This document shows positions 1 to 10,184 of a DNA stretch of 64,000 nt, one piece after another. Origin of the DNA: Streptomyces griseochromogenes (GTDB lineage Bacteria; Actinomycetota; Actinomycetes; Streptomycetales; Streptomycetaceae); contig NZ_CP016279.1 in NCBI RefSeq assembly GCF_001542625.1, positions 3,100,001-3,164,000 of the forward strand, written 5' to 3'. Within the stretch, counting starts at the first letter, position 1. Each line of letters opens with the position of its first letter. A program made the position numbers and the translations under genes. The notes beneath the pieces were generated by a model. The model was given only the letters and a program-made list of their open reading frames with translations, had not been told where the DNA came from and did not search any database.

Positions 1-19
1 AAGAAAGGGGCACGGCCTC

Positions 20-1024
20 GTGGCACGGTTTCGGACCTGGGTAGGCATCGCGGTGGCGGGGGCGCTGAGCGTCACCCTCGCCGGCTGCAGCAGCACCGGC
101 GGCAAACGGGCCGAGGACGCCCGCAAGGCCGCCGCCGCCCAGGGCAGGGCGGCGGTGAACACGCCCCGCTGGACCTTCGCGATGATCACCCACTCGGGAG
201 ACGGCGACACCTTCTGGGACATCGTGCAGAGCGGCGCCAAGCAGGCCGCCGTCAAGGACAACATCAACTTCCTGTACTCGCACGACGACGAGGCCCAGCA
301 GCAGGCCCAGCTGGTGGACGCGGCGGTCGACAAGAAGGTCGACGGCATCATCGTCACCCTCGCCAAGCCCGACGCCCTCAAGGCCGCGGTGGCCCGCGCC
401 GAGAAGGCCGGCATCCCCGTGATCACGGTGAACTCCGGCTCCGAGCAGTCCAAGGCCTTCGGCGCCCTCACCCACATAGGCCAGGACGAGACCATCGCCG
501 GCGAGGCGGTCGGCGACGAACTGAACAAGCGCGGGAAGAAGAAGGCCCTGTGCGTCCTGCACGAACAGGGCAACGTCGGCCACGAGCAGCGCTGCGACGG
601 CGTGACGAAGACCTTCCACGGCACGGTCCAGAAGCTCTACGTCAACGGCACCAACATGCCCGATGTGCAGTCCGCCATCGAGGCCAAGCTCCAGGCGGAC
701 AAGTCCGTCGACGCCGTCGTCACCCTCGGCGCCCCGTACGCCGACACCGCCGTGAAGGCGAAGAGCGACGCCGGCAGCAAGGCCGAGGTCGACACCTTCG
801 ACCTCAACGCCAAGGTCGCCGCCGAACTGAAGGACGGCACCCTCGGTTTCGCCGTGGACCAGCAGCCGTACCTCCAGGGCTACGAAGCGGTCGACCTGCT
901 GTGGGCCTACAAGTACAACGGCGACGTCCTCGGCGGCGGCCAGCCGGTCCTCACCGGCCCGCAGATCATCACCAAGGACCAGGCGGCCGCGCTGGCGGAG
1001 TACACCGAGCGGGGCACCCGATGA
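20..1024 (+). CDS. Sugar ABC transporter substrate-binding lipoprotein
   Basis: 334 aa. The N-terminus is a lipoprotein signal with lipobox LAGC and acylated Cys23, followed by a type I periplasmic-binding fold (Peripla_BP_4, RbsB-like). It would bind a sugar outside the membrane and hand it to the permease that follows. The GTG start is preceded by AAGAAAGGGG at 1-10. The stop overlaps the permease start by 4 nt, giving a binding protein-permease-ATPase-ROK kinase order. Fold and role are clear; the ligand is unknown. From memory the block resembles the S. coelicolor SCO6257-SCO6263 region, which is unverified here. Confidence 0.88.
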   Translation: MARFRTWVGIAVAGALSVTLAGCSSTGGKRAEDARKAAAAQGRAAVNTPRWTFAMITHSGDGDTFWDIVQSGAKQAAVKDNINFLYSHDDEAQQQAQLVDAAVDKKVDGIIVTLAKPDALKAAVARAEKAGIPVITVNSGSEQSKAFGALTHIGQDETIAGEAVGDELNKRGKKKALCVLHEQGNVGHEQRCDGVTKTFHGTVQKLYVNGTNMPDVQSAIEAKLQADKSVDAVVTLGAPYADTAVKAKSDAGSKAEVDTFDLNAKVAAELKDGTLGFAVDQQPYLQGYEAVDLLWAYKYNGDVLGGGQPVLTGPQIITKDQAAALAEYTERGTR

Positions 1025-2100
1025 GCGCGACCGGGGAACGGACCGCCGAGGAACGGACCCCCGACGAGGGAGCCGTCAAGACGGCGGACGAAAGGCTTCT
1101 GCAGACCTCGCCGCTGCGGAAGCTGCTCTCCCGCCCCGAGCTGGGCTCGGTGGTCGGCGCGCTCGCCGTCTTCGCCGTCTTCGCCTTCGCGGCCGACGGC
1201 TTCCTGCACACCGCCAGCCTCAGCACGGTCCTGTACGCCTCCTCGACCATCGGCATCATGGCCGTACCCGTGGCCCTGCTGATGATCGGCGGCGAGTTCG
1301 ATCTGTCGGCCGGCGTCCTCGTGACGTCCTCCGCGCTGGTCTCGTCGATGTTCAGCTACCAGATGACGGCGAACACCTGGGTCGGCGTGGGCGTCTCCCT
1401 TCTGGTCACCCTCGCCATCGGCGCCTTCAACGGCTTCATGCTCACCCGCACCAAGCTGCCCAGCTTCATCATCACGCTGGGCACCTTCCTGATGCTGACC
1501 GGCATGAACCTCGGCTTCACCAAGCTGATCGACGGCACGGTCTCCACCAAGACCATCGCCGACATGGAGGGCTTCCCGAGCGCCCGTGCCGTCTTCGCCT
1601 CGACCCTCACCGTGGGCGGCGTCGATTTCAAGGTCACCATCCTGTGGTGGCTCGGCCTCGTCGCCCTCGCCTCCTGGATCCTGCTGCGCACCCGCGCCGG
1701 CAACTGGATCTTCGCGGTCGGCGGCAACCAGGACGCGGCCCGCGCGGTCGGCGTCCCGGTCGCCAAGACCAAGATCGGCCTCTACATGGGTGTCGCTTTC
1801 GGCGCCTGGATCTCCGGCCAGCATCTGCTCTTCTCCTTCGACGCCGTCCAGTCCGGCGAGGGCGTCGGCAACGAGCTGATCTACATCATCGCGGCCGTCA
1901 TCGGCGGCTGCCTGATCACCGGCGGCTACGGCAGCGCGGTCGGCTCGGCCGTCGGCGCGCTCCTGTTCGGCCTGACCAGCAAGGGCATCGTCTTCGCCGA
2001 ATGGAACCCCGACTGGTTCAAGTTCTTCCTCGGAGCGATGCTGCTCCTCGCGACCCTGCTCAACCACTGGGTCCGCAAGCGTGCGGAGGCCACGAAGTGA
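1021..2100 (+). CDS. Sugar ABC transporter permease (RbsC type)
   Basis: 359 aa integral membrane protein of the BPD_transp_2 family, with about 8-10 hydrophobic segments after a hydrophilic N-terminal tail of roughly 45 residues. The loop [18 protein letters not shown] is the family's coupling motif that contacts the ATPase. The ATG at 1021 lies in the ATGA overlap with the upstream stop. The reading frame is open further upstream, but that part is only the shadow of the binding-protein gene. It forms the channel for the sugar importer. The substrate cannot be read from sequence. Confidence 0.88.
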   Translation: MSATGERTAEERTPDEGAVKTADERLLQTSPLRKLLSRPELGSVVGALAVFAVFAFAADGFLHTASLSTVLYASSTIGIMAVPVALLMIGGEFDLSAGVLVTSSALVSSMFSYQMTANTWVGVGVSLLVTLAIGAFNGFMLTRTKLPSFIITLGTFLMLTGMNLGFTKLIDGTVSTKTIADMEGFPSARAVFASTLTVGGVDFKVTILWWLGLVALASWILLRTRAGNWIFAVGGNQDAARAVGVPVAKTKIGLYMGVAFGAWISGQHLLFSFDAVQSGEGVGNELIYIIAAVIGGCLITGGYGSAVGSAVGALLFGLTSKGIVFAEWNPDWFKFFLGAMLLLATLLNHWVRKRAEATK

Positions 2101-2888
2101 CCGAGACGACAGAGCGCACGGCGCTGGTCGAGCTGACCGACGTCGACAAGCACTACGGCAACGTCCGCGCCCTCGAGGGCGTCTCCCTGGAGGTGCACGC
2201 GGGCGAGATCACCTGCGTCCTCGGCGACAACGGAGCGGGCAAGTCGACCCTGATCAAGATGATCGCGGGTCTGCACCAGCACGACGGCGGCACCCTCAGC
2301 ATCGAGGGCGAGGAGACCCGCCTGTCCTCCCCGCGCCAGGCCCTGGACCGCGGTATCGCCACGGTCTACCAGGACCTCGCGGTCGTGCCCCTGATGCCGG
2401 TCTGGCGCAACTTCTTCCTCGGCTCCGAGCCCCGCAAGGGCGTGGCTCCCTTCAAGCGCATGGACGTCGACCTCATGCGCCGCACCACGCGCGCGGAACT
2501 GCACCGCATGGGCATCGACCTGCGCGACGTCGACCAGCCCATCGGCACCCTCTCCGGCGGCGAACGCCAGTGCGTGGCGATCGCCAGGGCGGTGCACTTC
2601 GGCGCGAAGGTCCTGGTCCTGGACGAGCCGACGGCGGCACTGGGCGTGAAGCAGTCCGGTGTGGTCCTCAAATATGTGGCGGCGGCACGCGACGAGGGCC
2701 TGGGTGTTGTTTTGATCACCCACAACCCGCACCATGCATACCTGGTCGGCGACCGCTTCGTCCTGCTGAGGCGGGGCGCGATGGTGGGCAATTACACACG
2801 CGACGAGATCACGCTGGACGAGCTGACCCAGCAGATGGCCGGCGGTTCCGACCTGGACGCTCTGCGCCACGAACTGCAGCGTAGTTAG
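2097..2888 (+). CDS. Sugar ABC transporter ATP-binding protein
   Basis: 263 aa with a single nucleotide-binding domain. Walker A is GDNGAGKST at residues 43-51, the signature is LSGGERQ, and Walker B is [10 protein letters not shown]. RbsA-type ATPases usually carry two fused domains of about 500 aa, so this is the short form known from some actinobacterial ribose/xylose-type importers and probably works as a homodimer. The GTG start overlaps the permease stop (GTGA), and in-frame sequence upstream is antisense-free shadow of the permease. It powers import by the two preceding gene products. Confidence 0.9.
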   Translation: MTETTERTALVELTDVDKHYGNVRALEGVSLEVHAGEITCVLGDNGAGKSTLIKMIAGLHQHDGGTLSIEGEETRLSSPRQALDRGIATVYQDLAVVPLMPVWRNFFLGSEPRKGVAPFKRMDVDLMRRTTRAELHRMGIDLRDVDQPIGTLSGGERQCVAIARAVHFGAKVLVLDEPTAALGVKQSGVVLKYVAAARDEGLGVVLITHNPHHAYLVGDRFVLLRRGAMVGNYTRDEITLDELTQQMAGGSDLDALRHELQRS

Positions 2889-3004
2889 GGGCGCGGGGAA
2901 CTGCGCGGGCAACCACGACGAATGACGCACCCGGCTCTGCTCGCGCACCCCCTCCGCCGCCCCGTACCGCACCCATACCGAGGGTGAGGCAGAATCGACG
3001 AACG

Positions 3005-4150
3005 ATGAGCACCTACCGCGACCTCACCGCCCCCATCGGCTCCCGCCGGGCCCCCGTGCTCCGCACGGTCGGCACCAGGGAACGCCGCTCCCACCTGACC
3101 GCACCCCGCGTGCCGACGGTGGGCATCGACATCGGCGGCACCAAGGTCATGGCGGGTGTGGTCGACGCGGACGGCAACATCCTGGAGAAACTCCGCACGG
3201 AGACCCCGGACAAGTCCAAGAGCCCCAAGGTCGTCGAGGACACCATCGTCGAACTGGTCCTGGACCTGTCCGACCGGCACGACGTGCACGCGGTCGGCAT
3301 CGGCGCCGCCGGCTGGGTCGACGCCGACCGCAACCGCGTCCTGTTCGCACCCCACCTGTCCTGGCGCAACGAACCGCTGCGGGACCGTCTCTCCGGACGG
3401 CTCTCCGTACCGGTCCTCGTGGACAACGACGCCAACACCGCCGCCTGGGCGGAGTGGCGCTTCGGCGCCGGCCGCGGCGAGGACCACCTCGTCATGATCA
3501 CGCTCGGCACCGGCATCGGCGGTGCCATCCTGGAGGACGGCCAGGTCAAGCGCGGCAAGTTCGGCGTCGCCGGGGAGTTCGGCCATATGCAGGTCGTCCC
3601 CGGCGGCCACCGCTGCCCGTGCGGCAACCGCGGCTGCTGGGAGCAGTACAGCTCCGGCAACGCGCTCGTCAGGGAAGCCAAGGAGCTGGCCGCGGCCGAC
3701 TCCCCGGTGGCCTACGGGATCATCGAGCACGTCAAGGGCAACATCGACGACATCACCGGCCCGATGATCACCGAGCTGGCCCGCGAGGGCGACGCCATGT
3801 GCGTGGAGCTGCTCCAGGACATCGGCCAGTGGCTCGGCGTCGGCATCGCCAACCTCGCGGCCGCCCTCGACCCGTCCTGCTTCGTCATCGGCGGCGGCGT
3901 CTCGGCCGCCGACGACCTGCTCATCGGCCCGGCCCGGGACGCCTTCAAGCGCCACCTCACCGGCCGCGGCTACCGCCCCGAGGCCCGCATCACGCGCGCC
4001 CAGCTCGGCCCCGAGGCCGGCATGGTGGGCGCCGCCGACCTGGCCCGTCTGGTCGCCCGCCGCTTCCGGCGGGCCAAGCGGCGCCGGGTGGAGCGCTACG
4101 AGCGATACGAACGGTACGCCCAGGCCCGCCGCGACCGGGACACCGCATGA
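3005..4150 (+). CDS. ROK-family sugar kinase
   Basis: 381 aa. It has the ATP-binding motif DIGGTK at residues 42-47, the acceptor-site loop VDNDANTAAWAEW, and the ROK zinc motif GHRCPCGNRGCWE. There is no N-terminal winged helix, so it is a kinase (glucokinase-like) rather than a ROK repressor. It lies about 115 bp downstream of the ATPase gene and would phosphorylate the imported sugar. ATG 3005 is preferred; an in-frame GTG at 2984 would add seven residues. The N-terminal tail of about 38 residues before the domain is longer than usual. Confidence 0.85.
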   Translation: MSTYRDLTAPIGSRRAPVLRTVGTRERRSHLTAPRVPTVGIDIGGTKVMAGVVDADGNILEKLRTETPDKSKSPKVVEDTIVELVLDLSDRHDVHAVGIGAAGWVDADRNRVLFAPHLSWRNEPLRDRLSGRLSVPVLVDNDANTAAWAEWRFGAGRGEDHLVMITLGTGIGGAILEDGQVKRGKFGVAGEFGHMQVVPGGHRCPCGNRGCWEQYSSGNALVREAKELAAADSPVAYGIIEHVKGNIDDITGPMITELAREGDAMCVELLQDIGQWLGVGIANLAAALDPSCFVIGGGVSAADDLLIGPARDAFKRHLTGRGYRPEARITRAQLGPEAGMVGAADLARLVARRFRRAKRRRVERYERYERYAQARRDRDTA

Positions 4151-4728
4151 CCGCGTCGCTGCCCCACCAGGCCGCGTCCCCGGACGAGCCGCCGCGGCGG
4201 TCCGAGGACCCGCGCCACAAGGCCAGGCGCAGGGCGCTGACGCTGCTGATCATCGTGCTGCTCATCGGCGTCCCGGCCGGCTACCTGGTGATCTCCGCCA
4301 ACCAGAGCCGCAACAGCGGCAAGGACAAGGAGGCGAAGTACTCGGCGACCGGCCTCACCCCGGGCCTGCCGTCGAAGGTGCAGCGCCGCCTCTACCAGGT
4401 GGCCGTCCCGCACCCCGCCGACTACGTCGCCACCTACGAGACCAACAACTGGAAGACCAGCCGCCTGTACGTGCAGTTCCGCACCAACGGCGCCGGCCTG
4501 GACAGTTACCTGGGCACCATGGGCCTGCGCCGCGACCAGCTGAAGAAGGACGACCTCACCATCGGCGACCGCGACCAGAAGGTCTCCGGCTGGCACTTCA
4601 CCGGCCCCGGCCCCTGGTCCGGCATCACCCACCACCAGAAGAACCCGGCCCCCACCCAGGACGTGGTCGTCAACATGTCCGACCCGGACAACCCGATGGT
4701 GTACGTCGTCTCCCGCACGGTCCCGTAA
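4147..4728 (+). CDS. Single-pass membrane protein, unknown function
   Basis: 193 aa. A basic cytoplasmic tail of about 35 residues precedes one transmembrane helix (ALTLLIIVLLIGVPAGYLVI), then an extracytoplasmic domain rich in Tyr and Trp. The ATG lies inside the stop of the ROK gene (ATGA), so the two are translationally coupled. I do not recognise the family. The linkage suggests an accessory role in the sugar-uptake operon, but this is only inference from position. Confidence 0.75.
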   Translation: MTASLPHQAASPDEPPRRSEDPRHKARRRALTLLIIVLLIGVPAGYLVISANQSRNSGKDKEAKYSATGLTPGLPSKVQRRLYQVAVPHPADYVATYETNNWKTSRLYVQFRTNGAGLDSYLGTMGLRRDQLKKDDLTIGDRDQKVSGWHFTGPGPWSGITHHQKNPAPTQDVVVNMSDPDNPMVYVVSRTVP

Positions 4729-4823
4729 CCGGGCCCGGACCGGTCCCCGGAGCCGATTGTCAGACCCCGCCCGTACAGTCGAAGACGTCTGATCCGGCAC
4801 AAGGGCGGGAGGTGGCAGGACGT

Positions 4824-7679
4824 ATGAGCGGCGGCATGGCCGCGGTGGCCGAGAGCACGGAGGATTCCCGGGAGGCCGGGGCCTCGGTCCCGGTGCGCCT
4901 CGCGTCCGTCTACCTGCCCGCGCCCCTCCCGCGCGAGGGCCGCATCGCCTTCTGGGACCCCGAGGGCGGCCCGCTGCCCGCCGACGGCCACACCGACGAG
5001 CTGACCGTCGTACGGCGCCATGGCGCGAGCGTGCGCCGCCGGCAGGTGCCCGCGCTGACCCTGCCGCTCGCCGAGGCCCTGCCCCTTCTGGTCCGGGCCC
5101 GCCGGGACCCGGCCGCCCACCCGGCCACGGCCTGCTGGGGCGCCGCCGCCCTCCACGCGCTGCGGCTGATCGCCCGCGGCCGCCTGCTGCCCGGCCTCAC
5201 CCCGGGCGGCCACGACGCCTGGCGGGCGGGCCCGCTGGAATCCGACGACATCGCCCACCTGCGCGCGGTGGCCGCGGCCCTGCCCCCGGAGGGCCACGCC
5301 GTGCCGCTCCCGGACCCCGGCCCGCTCCGGCTGCCCGAACCGGAGGCGCTGGTCCGCTCCTTCCTCGACGCGGTCGCCGACACCCTGCCCCGCACCCCGG
5401 CCGCCCCCTACACCTCGGGCCGGCCCTTCGCCGCCCGCGAACCCCACGCCCTGCCCCGCGCCCATGACTGGGCGGCGGAGGTCGCCGCCGGCATGGACGC
5501 GGGCGTACGGATCTCGCTGCGCCTCGACCTGTCCGCGTACGACGCCTTCGACGCCGGTGCCGCCGAAGGCGCGCGTGCCGCGGGCGCGGTGATCGTCCAG
5601 GTGCACAGCCTCGCCGACCCGACCCTGGTGGCCGACGCGGCGGCCCTGTGGACGGGGGCGGCCGAGACGTCCTTCGGGCCACGCGCACGCGTGGACGCCG
5701 CCCTCGCGGTACGGCGCGCGGCCCGCGTGTGGCCGCCCCTGGACCGGCTCGCCGAGCAGGAGGTGCCCGACGTCCTCGCACTGTCCGAGGAGGAGGTGGG
5801 CGATCTGCTCGGCGTGGCGGCCGGCCGGCTCGGCGCCGCCGGGGTGGCCGTCCACTGGCCCCGGGACCTCGCCCGTGACCTCACCGCCGCCGCGGTGGTC
5901 CGGCCCGCGCCCGGCTCGGCGACCGACGGCACCGGGTTCTTCGAGAGCGAGGACCTGCTCCGGTTCGGCTGGCAGCTGGCGCTCGGCGGCGACCCGCTCA
6001 GCGAGGCCGAGATGGACGCGCTCGCCGAGGCGCACCGGCCGGTCGTACGGCTGCGGGACCGCTGGGTGCTGGTCGACCCGGCCCTGGTCCGCAAGGCCCG
6101 CAAGCGCGAACTGGGCCTGCTGGATCCGGTCGACGCGCTGTCCGTCGCGCTCACCGGCACCGCGGAGGTCGACGGCGAGAGCGTAGCGGCCGTACCGGTC
6201 GGTGCCCTGGCCGCCCTGCGCGACCGCCTCACCGCGGGCCTGCGCCCCGCCGAGCCGCCCGCCGGGCTCGACGCCACCCTGCGCGACTACCAGCTGCGCG
6301 GCCTGGCCTGGCTCGACCTCATGACCTCCCTCGGCCTCGGCGGCTGCCTCGCCGACGACATGGGCCTCGGCAAGACGATCACGCTCATCGCCCTGCACCT
6401 GAAGCGGGCCCGCACCGAGCCGACCCTCGTGGTCTGCCCCGCGTCCCTGCTGGGCAACTGGCAGCGGGAGATCACCCGGTTCGCACCCGGTGTCCCCGTC
6501 CGCCGCTTCCACGGCCCCGACCGCACCCTCGCCGGCCTCGACACCGGCTTCGTCCTCACCACCTACGGCACGATGCGCTCCGCGGCCGCGCACCTCGCCG
6601 AGCAGCCCTGGGGCATGGTCGTCGCCGACGAGGCCCAGCACGTGAAGAACCCGTACTCGGCGACCGCCAAGGCGCTGCGCACCATCCCGGCCCCCGCGCG
6701 CGTGGCCCTGACCGGCACCCCCGTGGAGAACAACCTCTCCGAACTGTGGGCCCTTCTCGACTGGACGACCCCAGGTCTCCTCGGCCCCCTGAAGTCCTTC
6801 CGCGCCCGGCACGCGCGCGCGGTGGAGAACGGCGGGGCCGATGAGAACGGAGCGGCGGTGGACCGGCTGGCCCGCCTGGTACGGCCGTTCCTCCTGCGCC
6901 GCAAAAAGTCCGACCCCGGCATCGTCCCCGAGCTGCCGCCCAAGACCGAGACGGACCACCCGGTGCCGCTCACCCGGGAACAGGCCGCGCTGTACGAGGC
7001 GGTGGTGCGCGAGTCGATGCTGGCCATCGAGACCGCCGAGGGAATCGCCCGCCGGGGCCTGGTCCTGAAGCTGCTCGGCGCCCTGAAACAGATCTGCGAC
7101 CACCCCGCGCTGTACTTGAAGGAGGACACGCACGCCGACAGGCTCGCGGCCCGCTCCGGCAAACTCGCCCTCCTGGACGAGCTGTTGGACACCGTGCTCG
7201 CCGAGGACGGCTCGGTTCTCGTCTTCACGCAGTACGTCGGCATGGCCCGCCTGATCACCGCTCATCTGTCCGTCCGCGCGATCCCCGTGGACCTCCTGCA
7301 CGGCGGCACGCCGGTGCCGGAGCGCGAGCGCATGGTCGACCGCTTCCAGGACGGGCGGACACCGGTCCTCGTCCTCTCCCTGAAGGCCGCCGGAACGGGC
7401 CTGAACCTCACGCGCGCGGGCCATGTCATCCATTTCGACCGCTGGTGGAACCCGGCCGTCGAGGAACAGGCCACCGACCGCGCCTACCGCATCGGCCAGA
7501 CCCAGCCCGTCCAGGTCCACCGCCTGGTCACCGAGGGCACGGTCGAGGACCGCATCGCCGAGATGCTGGCGGCCAAGCGCGCCCTGGCCGACGCCATCCT
7601 CGGCTCCGGCGAGTCGGCCCTGACCGAACTGACCGACCGCGAGCTGTCCGACCTCGTCTCGCTCCGGAGGCCGTCGTGA
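4824..7679 (+). CDS. SNF2-family DEAD/DEAH-box helicase
   Basis: 951 aa. The N-terminal half resembles the bacterial SNF2-associated DUF3670 region. The ATPase core follows, with motif I DDMGLGKT near residue 511, motif II DEAQ near 602, LTGTPVENN (motif III) and a helicase C domain ending in QATDRAYRIGQTQPVQVHRL (motifs V-VI). It is a dsDNA translocase acting on nucleoprotein. ATG 4824 is used because GTG 4812 sits on the GGGAGG ribosome site. It overlaps the SWIM gene by 4 nt, a common actinobacterial pair. Confidence 0.88.
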   Translation: MSGGMAAVAESTEDSREAGASVPVRLASVYLPAPLPREGRIAFWDPEGGPLPADGHTDELTVVRRHGASVRRRQVPALTLPLAEALPLLVRARRDPAAHPATACWGAAALHALRLIARGRLLPGLTPGGHDAWRAGPLESDDIAHLRAVAAALPPEGHAVPLPDPGPLRLPEPEALVRSFLDAVADTLPRTPAAPYTSGRPFAAREPHALPRAHDWAAEVAAGMDAGVRISLRLDLSAYDAFDAGAAEGARAAGAVIVQVHSLADPTLVADAAALWTGAAETSFGPRARVDAALAVRRAARVWPPLDRLAEQEVPDVLALSEEEVGDLLGVAAGRLGAAGVAVHWPRDLARDLTAAAVVRPAPGSATDGTGFFESEDLLRFGWQLALGGDPLSEAEMDALAEAHRPVVRLRDRWVLVDPALVRKARKRELGLLDPVDALSVALTGTAEVDGESVAAVPVGALAALRDRLTAGLRPAEPPAGLDATLRDYQLRGLAWLDLMTSLGLGGCLADDMGLGKTITLIALHLKRARTEPTLVVCPASLLGNWQREITRFAPGVPVRRFHGPDRTLAGLDTGFVLTTYGTMRSAAAHLAEQPWGMVVADEAQHVKNPYSATAKALRTIPAPARVALTGTPVENNLSELWALLDWTTPGLLGPLKSFRARHARAVENGGADENGAAVDRLARLVRPFLLRRKKSDPGIVPELPPKTETDHPVPLTREQAALYEAVVRESMLAIETAEGIARRGLVLKLLGALKQICDHPALYLKEDTHADRLAARSGKLALLDELLDTVLAEDGSVLVFTQYVGMARLITAHLSVRAIPVDLLHGGTPVPERERMVDRFQDGRTPVLVLSLKAAGTGLNLTRAGHVIHFDRWWNPAVEEQATDRAYRIGQTQPVQVHRLVTEGTVEDRIAEMLAAKRALADAILGSGESALTELTDRELSDLVSLRRPS

Positions 7680-10153
7680 CGAGCGGGGAACAGCGGCCCG
7701 GCGACGCCGCACGACAGGCTCTGCGAGCGGCAAGACAGCGCGCGGAGTCAGAACGGGCCGAGTCGGGACGGGCCGGGTCCGAGCGGGCCGAGTCGGAACG
7801 GGCTGGGTCTGAGTGGGGCGGGTCCGCGCGGGCCGAGTCAGGACGGGCTGGGTCTGAGCGGGCCGGGTCCGAGCGGACTGAGTCCGAGCGGGTCGGGTCC
7901 GAGTGGGTCGGGTCCGAGCAGGCTGGGTCTGAGCGGGCTGGGTCCGAGCGGGCCGGGTCAGAGCGCGGTGGTTTGGAGCGGAGCCGGTCCGATGCGGCTG
8001 GGGTCGAACGGACTGGATCCGGGGAAGCGGAGTCCGGTCAAGGCGAGTCCGGGCGGGAGGAGACCGCAGAGGCGGAAACCGTGGGTGAGCGGGTGCCCGA
8101 GCGCGCGGTCGAGCGGGTCGGCGCGGTGGGGCCGAGGCCCGCGGACGCCGCGAGAGCCGCCCTGCGGTCAGCGATGTCGGCCATGTCGGCCGTGCCCGCC
8201 CGCCGGGGCGCGGACGGCGCGACGGACGGGAACGGCGACTGCACCGTTTCCGGGGACAGAGATGCGACCGGCGTCACGGCGCGGTCCGCCGACGGCGAGG
8301 AGCCCGATGCCGGGGCGCAGTCCGTTGCCGGGGAAGGGCCCGGAACCACGCCGCGGTCCGCCGACCGACGCGTGGATCCCGGCGCCACGGCGCAGTCCGA
8401 AGACGTGGGTGACCGCGACCGGGACGTGCCCCGAGCCGCCCCCGCCGCACCGTCGGCGGGACGCCCTGCCGACGCGGCCAGGGAAGCGCTTCGCTCAGCC
8501 CGGCGGGAGGCGCTGCGTGCCGAGGCTGTGCGGGCGGACTCCCGGCGCGGCTCGCGCACACCGGCACGTCCCGCCGCCTCCGCACCCACCACCACGCGGC
8601 CCGGCGGAGAATCCCAGGCGGCCCGGGCCAAAGCCGCGCATGACATGCGGCAGTTCCTGACGAACGCCTTCCGCATGCCCTCCTGGACGGACACGTCCGA
8701 GGAGACGGACGACACCGGCACGGAGGCGGAGAGCACCCACGGCGGCGACACCGACCGTCCCGACCCACGCCCTTCGGCCGCTCCGGCGCCGGTGTCCCAG
8801 CAGGCGCCCTTCGCCGCGCGCACTCCCCACCCTCCCACCGAGCCCGGCCCCTCCGGCCCGGCACCCGCACGGATCCCCGCCACCATGGCCGCCCCCCACC
8901 GCGACACCGAACTCCGCCGCACGTTCCCGGCATTCCCGCCCCGGCCGACGGCCTCGCAGGACTCCTCGTTCGCCGAGACCTGGTGGGGCAATGCCTGGGT
9001 GGAGGCGCTGGAGCAGGGCGCGCTGGACGTCAAGAGGCTGGCCCGGGGCCGTGGTTACGCGGACCAGGGGCATGTGGACGCGATCACGGTGACCCCGGGG
9101 CTGGTGCTGGCGTACGTGCGGGGCAGCCGCCCGCGTCCGTACCGGGTCCAGGTGCGGCTGCGCACGCTGGAGAACGAGGACTGGGAGAGGTTCCTGGAAG
9201 CGGCCGCGGACCGGCCCGGGCACATCGCGGCGCTGCTGGACAAGGAGTTGCCCGAGTCCCTCGCCGACTGCGGTGTGCCCCTGCTGCCCGGCCCCCGCGA
9301 CCTCGCCCCGCAGTGCAGCTGCCCCGACTCCGGCCACCCCTGCAAGCACGCGGCCGCTCTCTGCTACCAGATGGCACGCCTGCTCGACGCCGACCCCTTC
9401 GTACTGCTCCTGCTGCGCGGCCGCGGTGAGAGGGGACTGCTCGACACGCTGTCCCGCCGCAGCGCCGCACGCGCGGCCCGGGCCGCCCAGGAGCGGTCAC
9501 CGCGGTCCCTGCCCGGCGTACGGGCCGCCGAGGCCCTCGCTCCGCGCCGACTCGCGCCGCTGCCACCGCCGTTGCCCGTGCCGCCGCATCCCGAGCAGCC
9601 GCCGGTGTACCCGGCGGCGCCCGGCGGCCCCGACCCCTTCGCGCTGGACCAGCTGGCGACCGACGCCGCCGCCCGCGCGCACGCGCTGCTCGCCACGGGC
9701 CGCGATCCGGTCGGCGAGCTGACCCTGTGGCAGGACGCGGTGCGCCTGGCCGCGGCCCGCCCCGGCTCCGGGCTGACGGCCACCACCCGAGCCCTGTACG
9801 CCACGCTCGCCACGGCCGTCGGCCGTACCCCTGCCGACCTGGCTCGGGCGGTCGCGGCCTGGCGGCAGGGCGGGCTCGCGGGGCTGGCCGTACTGGAAGA
9901 GCCGTGGGACCCGCCGGCCGGCCGTTTCGACCGGGCCCGCCCGCTGCTGCTCGCCGCCGACCTGCCGGCGTTCCGCCCCCGGCGCAACCGCCTCACCCAC
10001 CCCGGCGGTCACGTCCAGCTCCGCCTGGGCCGTGACGGCCTGTGGTACGCCTACGAGTCGGAGCCGGACCACGACGACTGGTGGCCACGCGGCACCCCCG
10101 ACCTGGACCCGGTGGGCGCGCTCACGGGCCTCGGCACCCCCGACGATCTGTGA
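7676..10153 (+). CDS. SWIM zinc-finger protein with pentapeptide-repeat N-terminus
   Basis: 825 aa. The SWIM motif CSCPDSGHPCKHAAAL (CxCx(n)CxH) lies near residues 547-562, within a conserved C-terminal half beginning FAETWWGNAWVEALEQ. SWIM domains bind DNA or protein and often pair with SNF2 helicases, as here through a GTGA overlap. The N-terminal ~450 residues are low complexity and contain about 17 degenerate five-residue repeats of the type ERAGS, followed by Ala/Arg/Pro-rich linker. Much of that region is probably disordered. The core family call is firm; the linker's role is unknown. Confidence 0.8.
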   Translation: MTSGEQRPGDAARQALRAARQRAESERAESGRAGSERAESERAGSEWGGSARAESGRAGSERAGSERTESERVGSEWVGSEQAGSERAGSERAGSERGGLERSRSDAAGVERTGSGEAESGQGESGREETAEAETVGERVPERAVERVGAVGPRPADAARAALRSAMSAMSAVPARRGADGATDGNGDCTVSGDRDATGVTARSADGEEPDAGAQSVAGEGPGTTPRSADRRVDPGATAQSEDVGDRDRDVPRAAPAAPSAGRPADAAREALRSARREALRAEAVRADSRRGSRTPARPAASAPTTTRPGGESQAARAKAAHDMRQFLTNAFRMPSWTDTSEETDDTGTEAESTHGGDTDRPDPRPSAAPAPVSQQAPFAARTPHPPTEPGPSGPAPARIPATMAAPHRDTELRRTFPAFPPRPTASQDSSFAETWWGNAWVEALEQGALDVKRLARGRGYADQGHVDAITVTPGLVLAYVRGSRPRPYRVQVRLRTLENEDWERFLEAAADRPGHIAALLDKELPESLADCGVPLLPGPRDLAPQCSCPDSGHPCKHAAALCYQMARLLDADPFVLLLLRGRGERGLLDTLSRRSAARAARAAQERSPRSLPGVRAAEALAPRRLAPLPPPLPVPPHPEQPPVYPAAPGGPDPFALDQLATDAAARAHALLATGRDPVGELTLWQDAVRLAAARPGSGLTATTRALYATLATAVGRTPADLARAVAAWRQGGLAGLAVLEEPWDPPAGRFDRARPLLLAADLPAFRPRRNRLTHPGGHVQLRLGRDGLWYAYESEPDHDDWWPRGTPDLDPVGALTGLGTPDDL
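7741..7990 (+). repeat. Degenerate 15-bp tandem repeat inside SWIM gene
   Basis: About 17 in-frame copies of a 15-bp unit resembling GAGCGGGCCGGGTCC encode (E/G)R(A/V/T)(G/E)S pentapeptides. The third and fourth positions vary most. Because the unit length is divisible by three, copy-number change keeps the frame, so length polymorphism between strains is expected. Confidence 0.85.
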
Positions 10154-10184
10154 GCCCGACCTCGTCGAAGGAGTTCCGCGGGCC

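Noticed and set aside
4506..7733. A 3.2-kb open frame antisense to the SNF2 helicase gene
   Set aside because: High GC content leaves antisense frames open. The sense strand has complete helicase motifs, and the antisense product is Gly/Gln/Arg/Val-rich without any fold.
7741..7990. CRISPR-like array
   Set aside because: The repeats are contiguous 15-bp coding units with no spacers and no cas genes.
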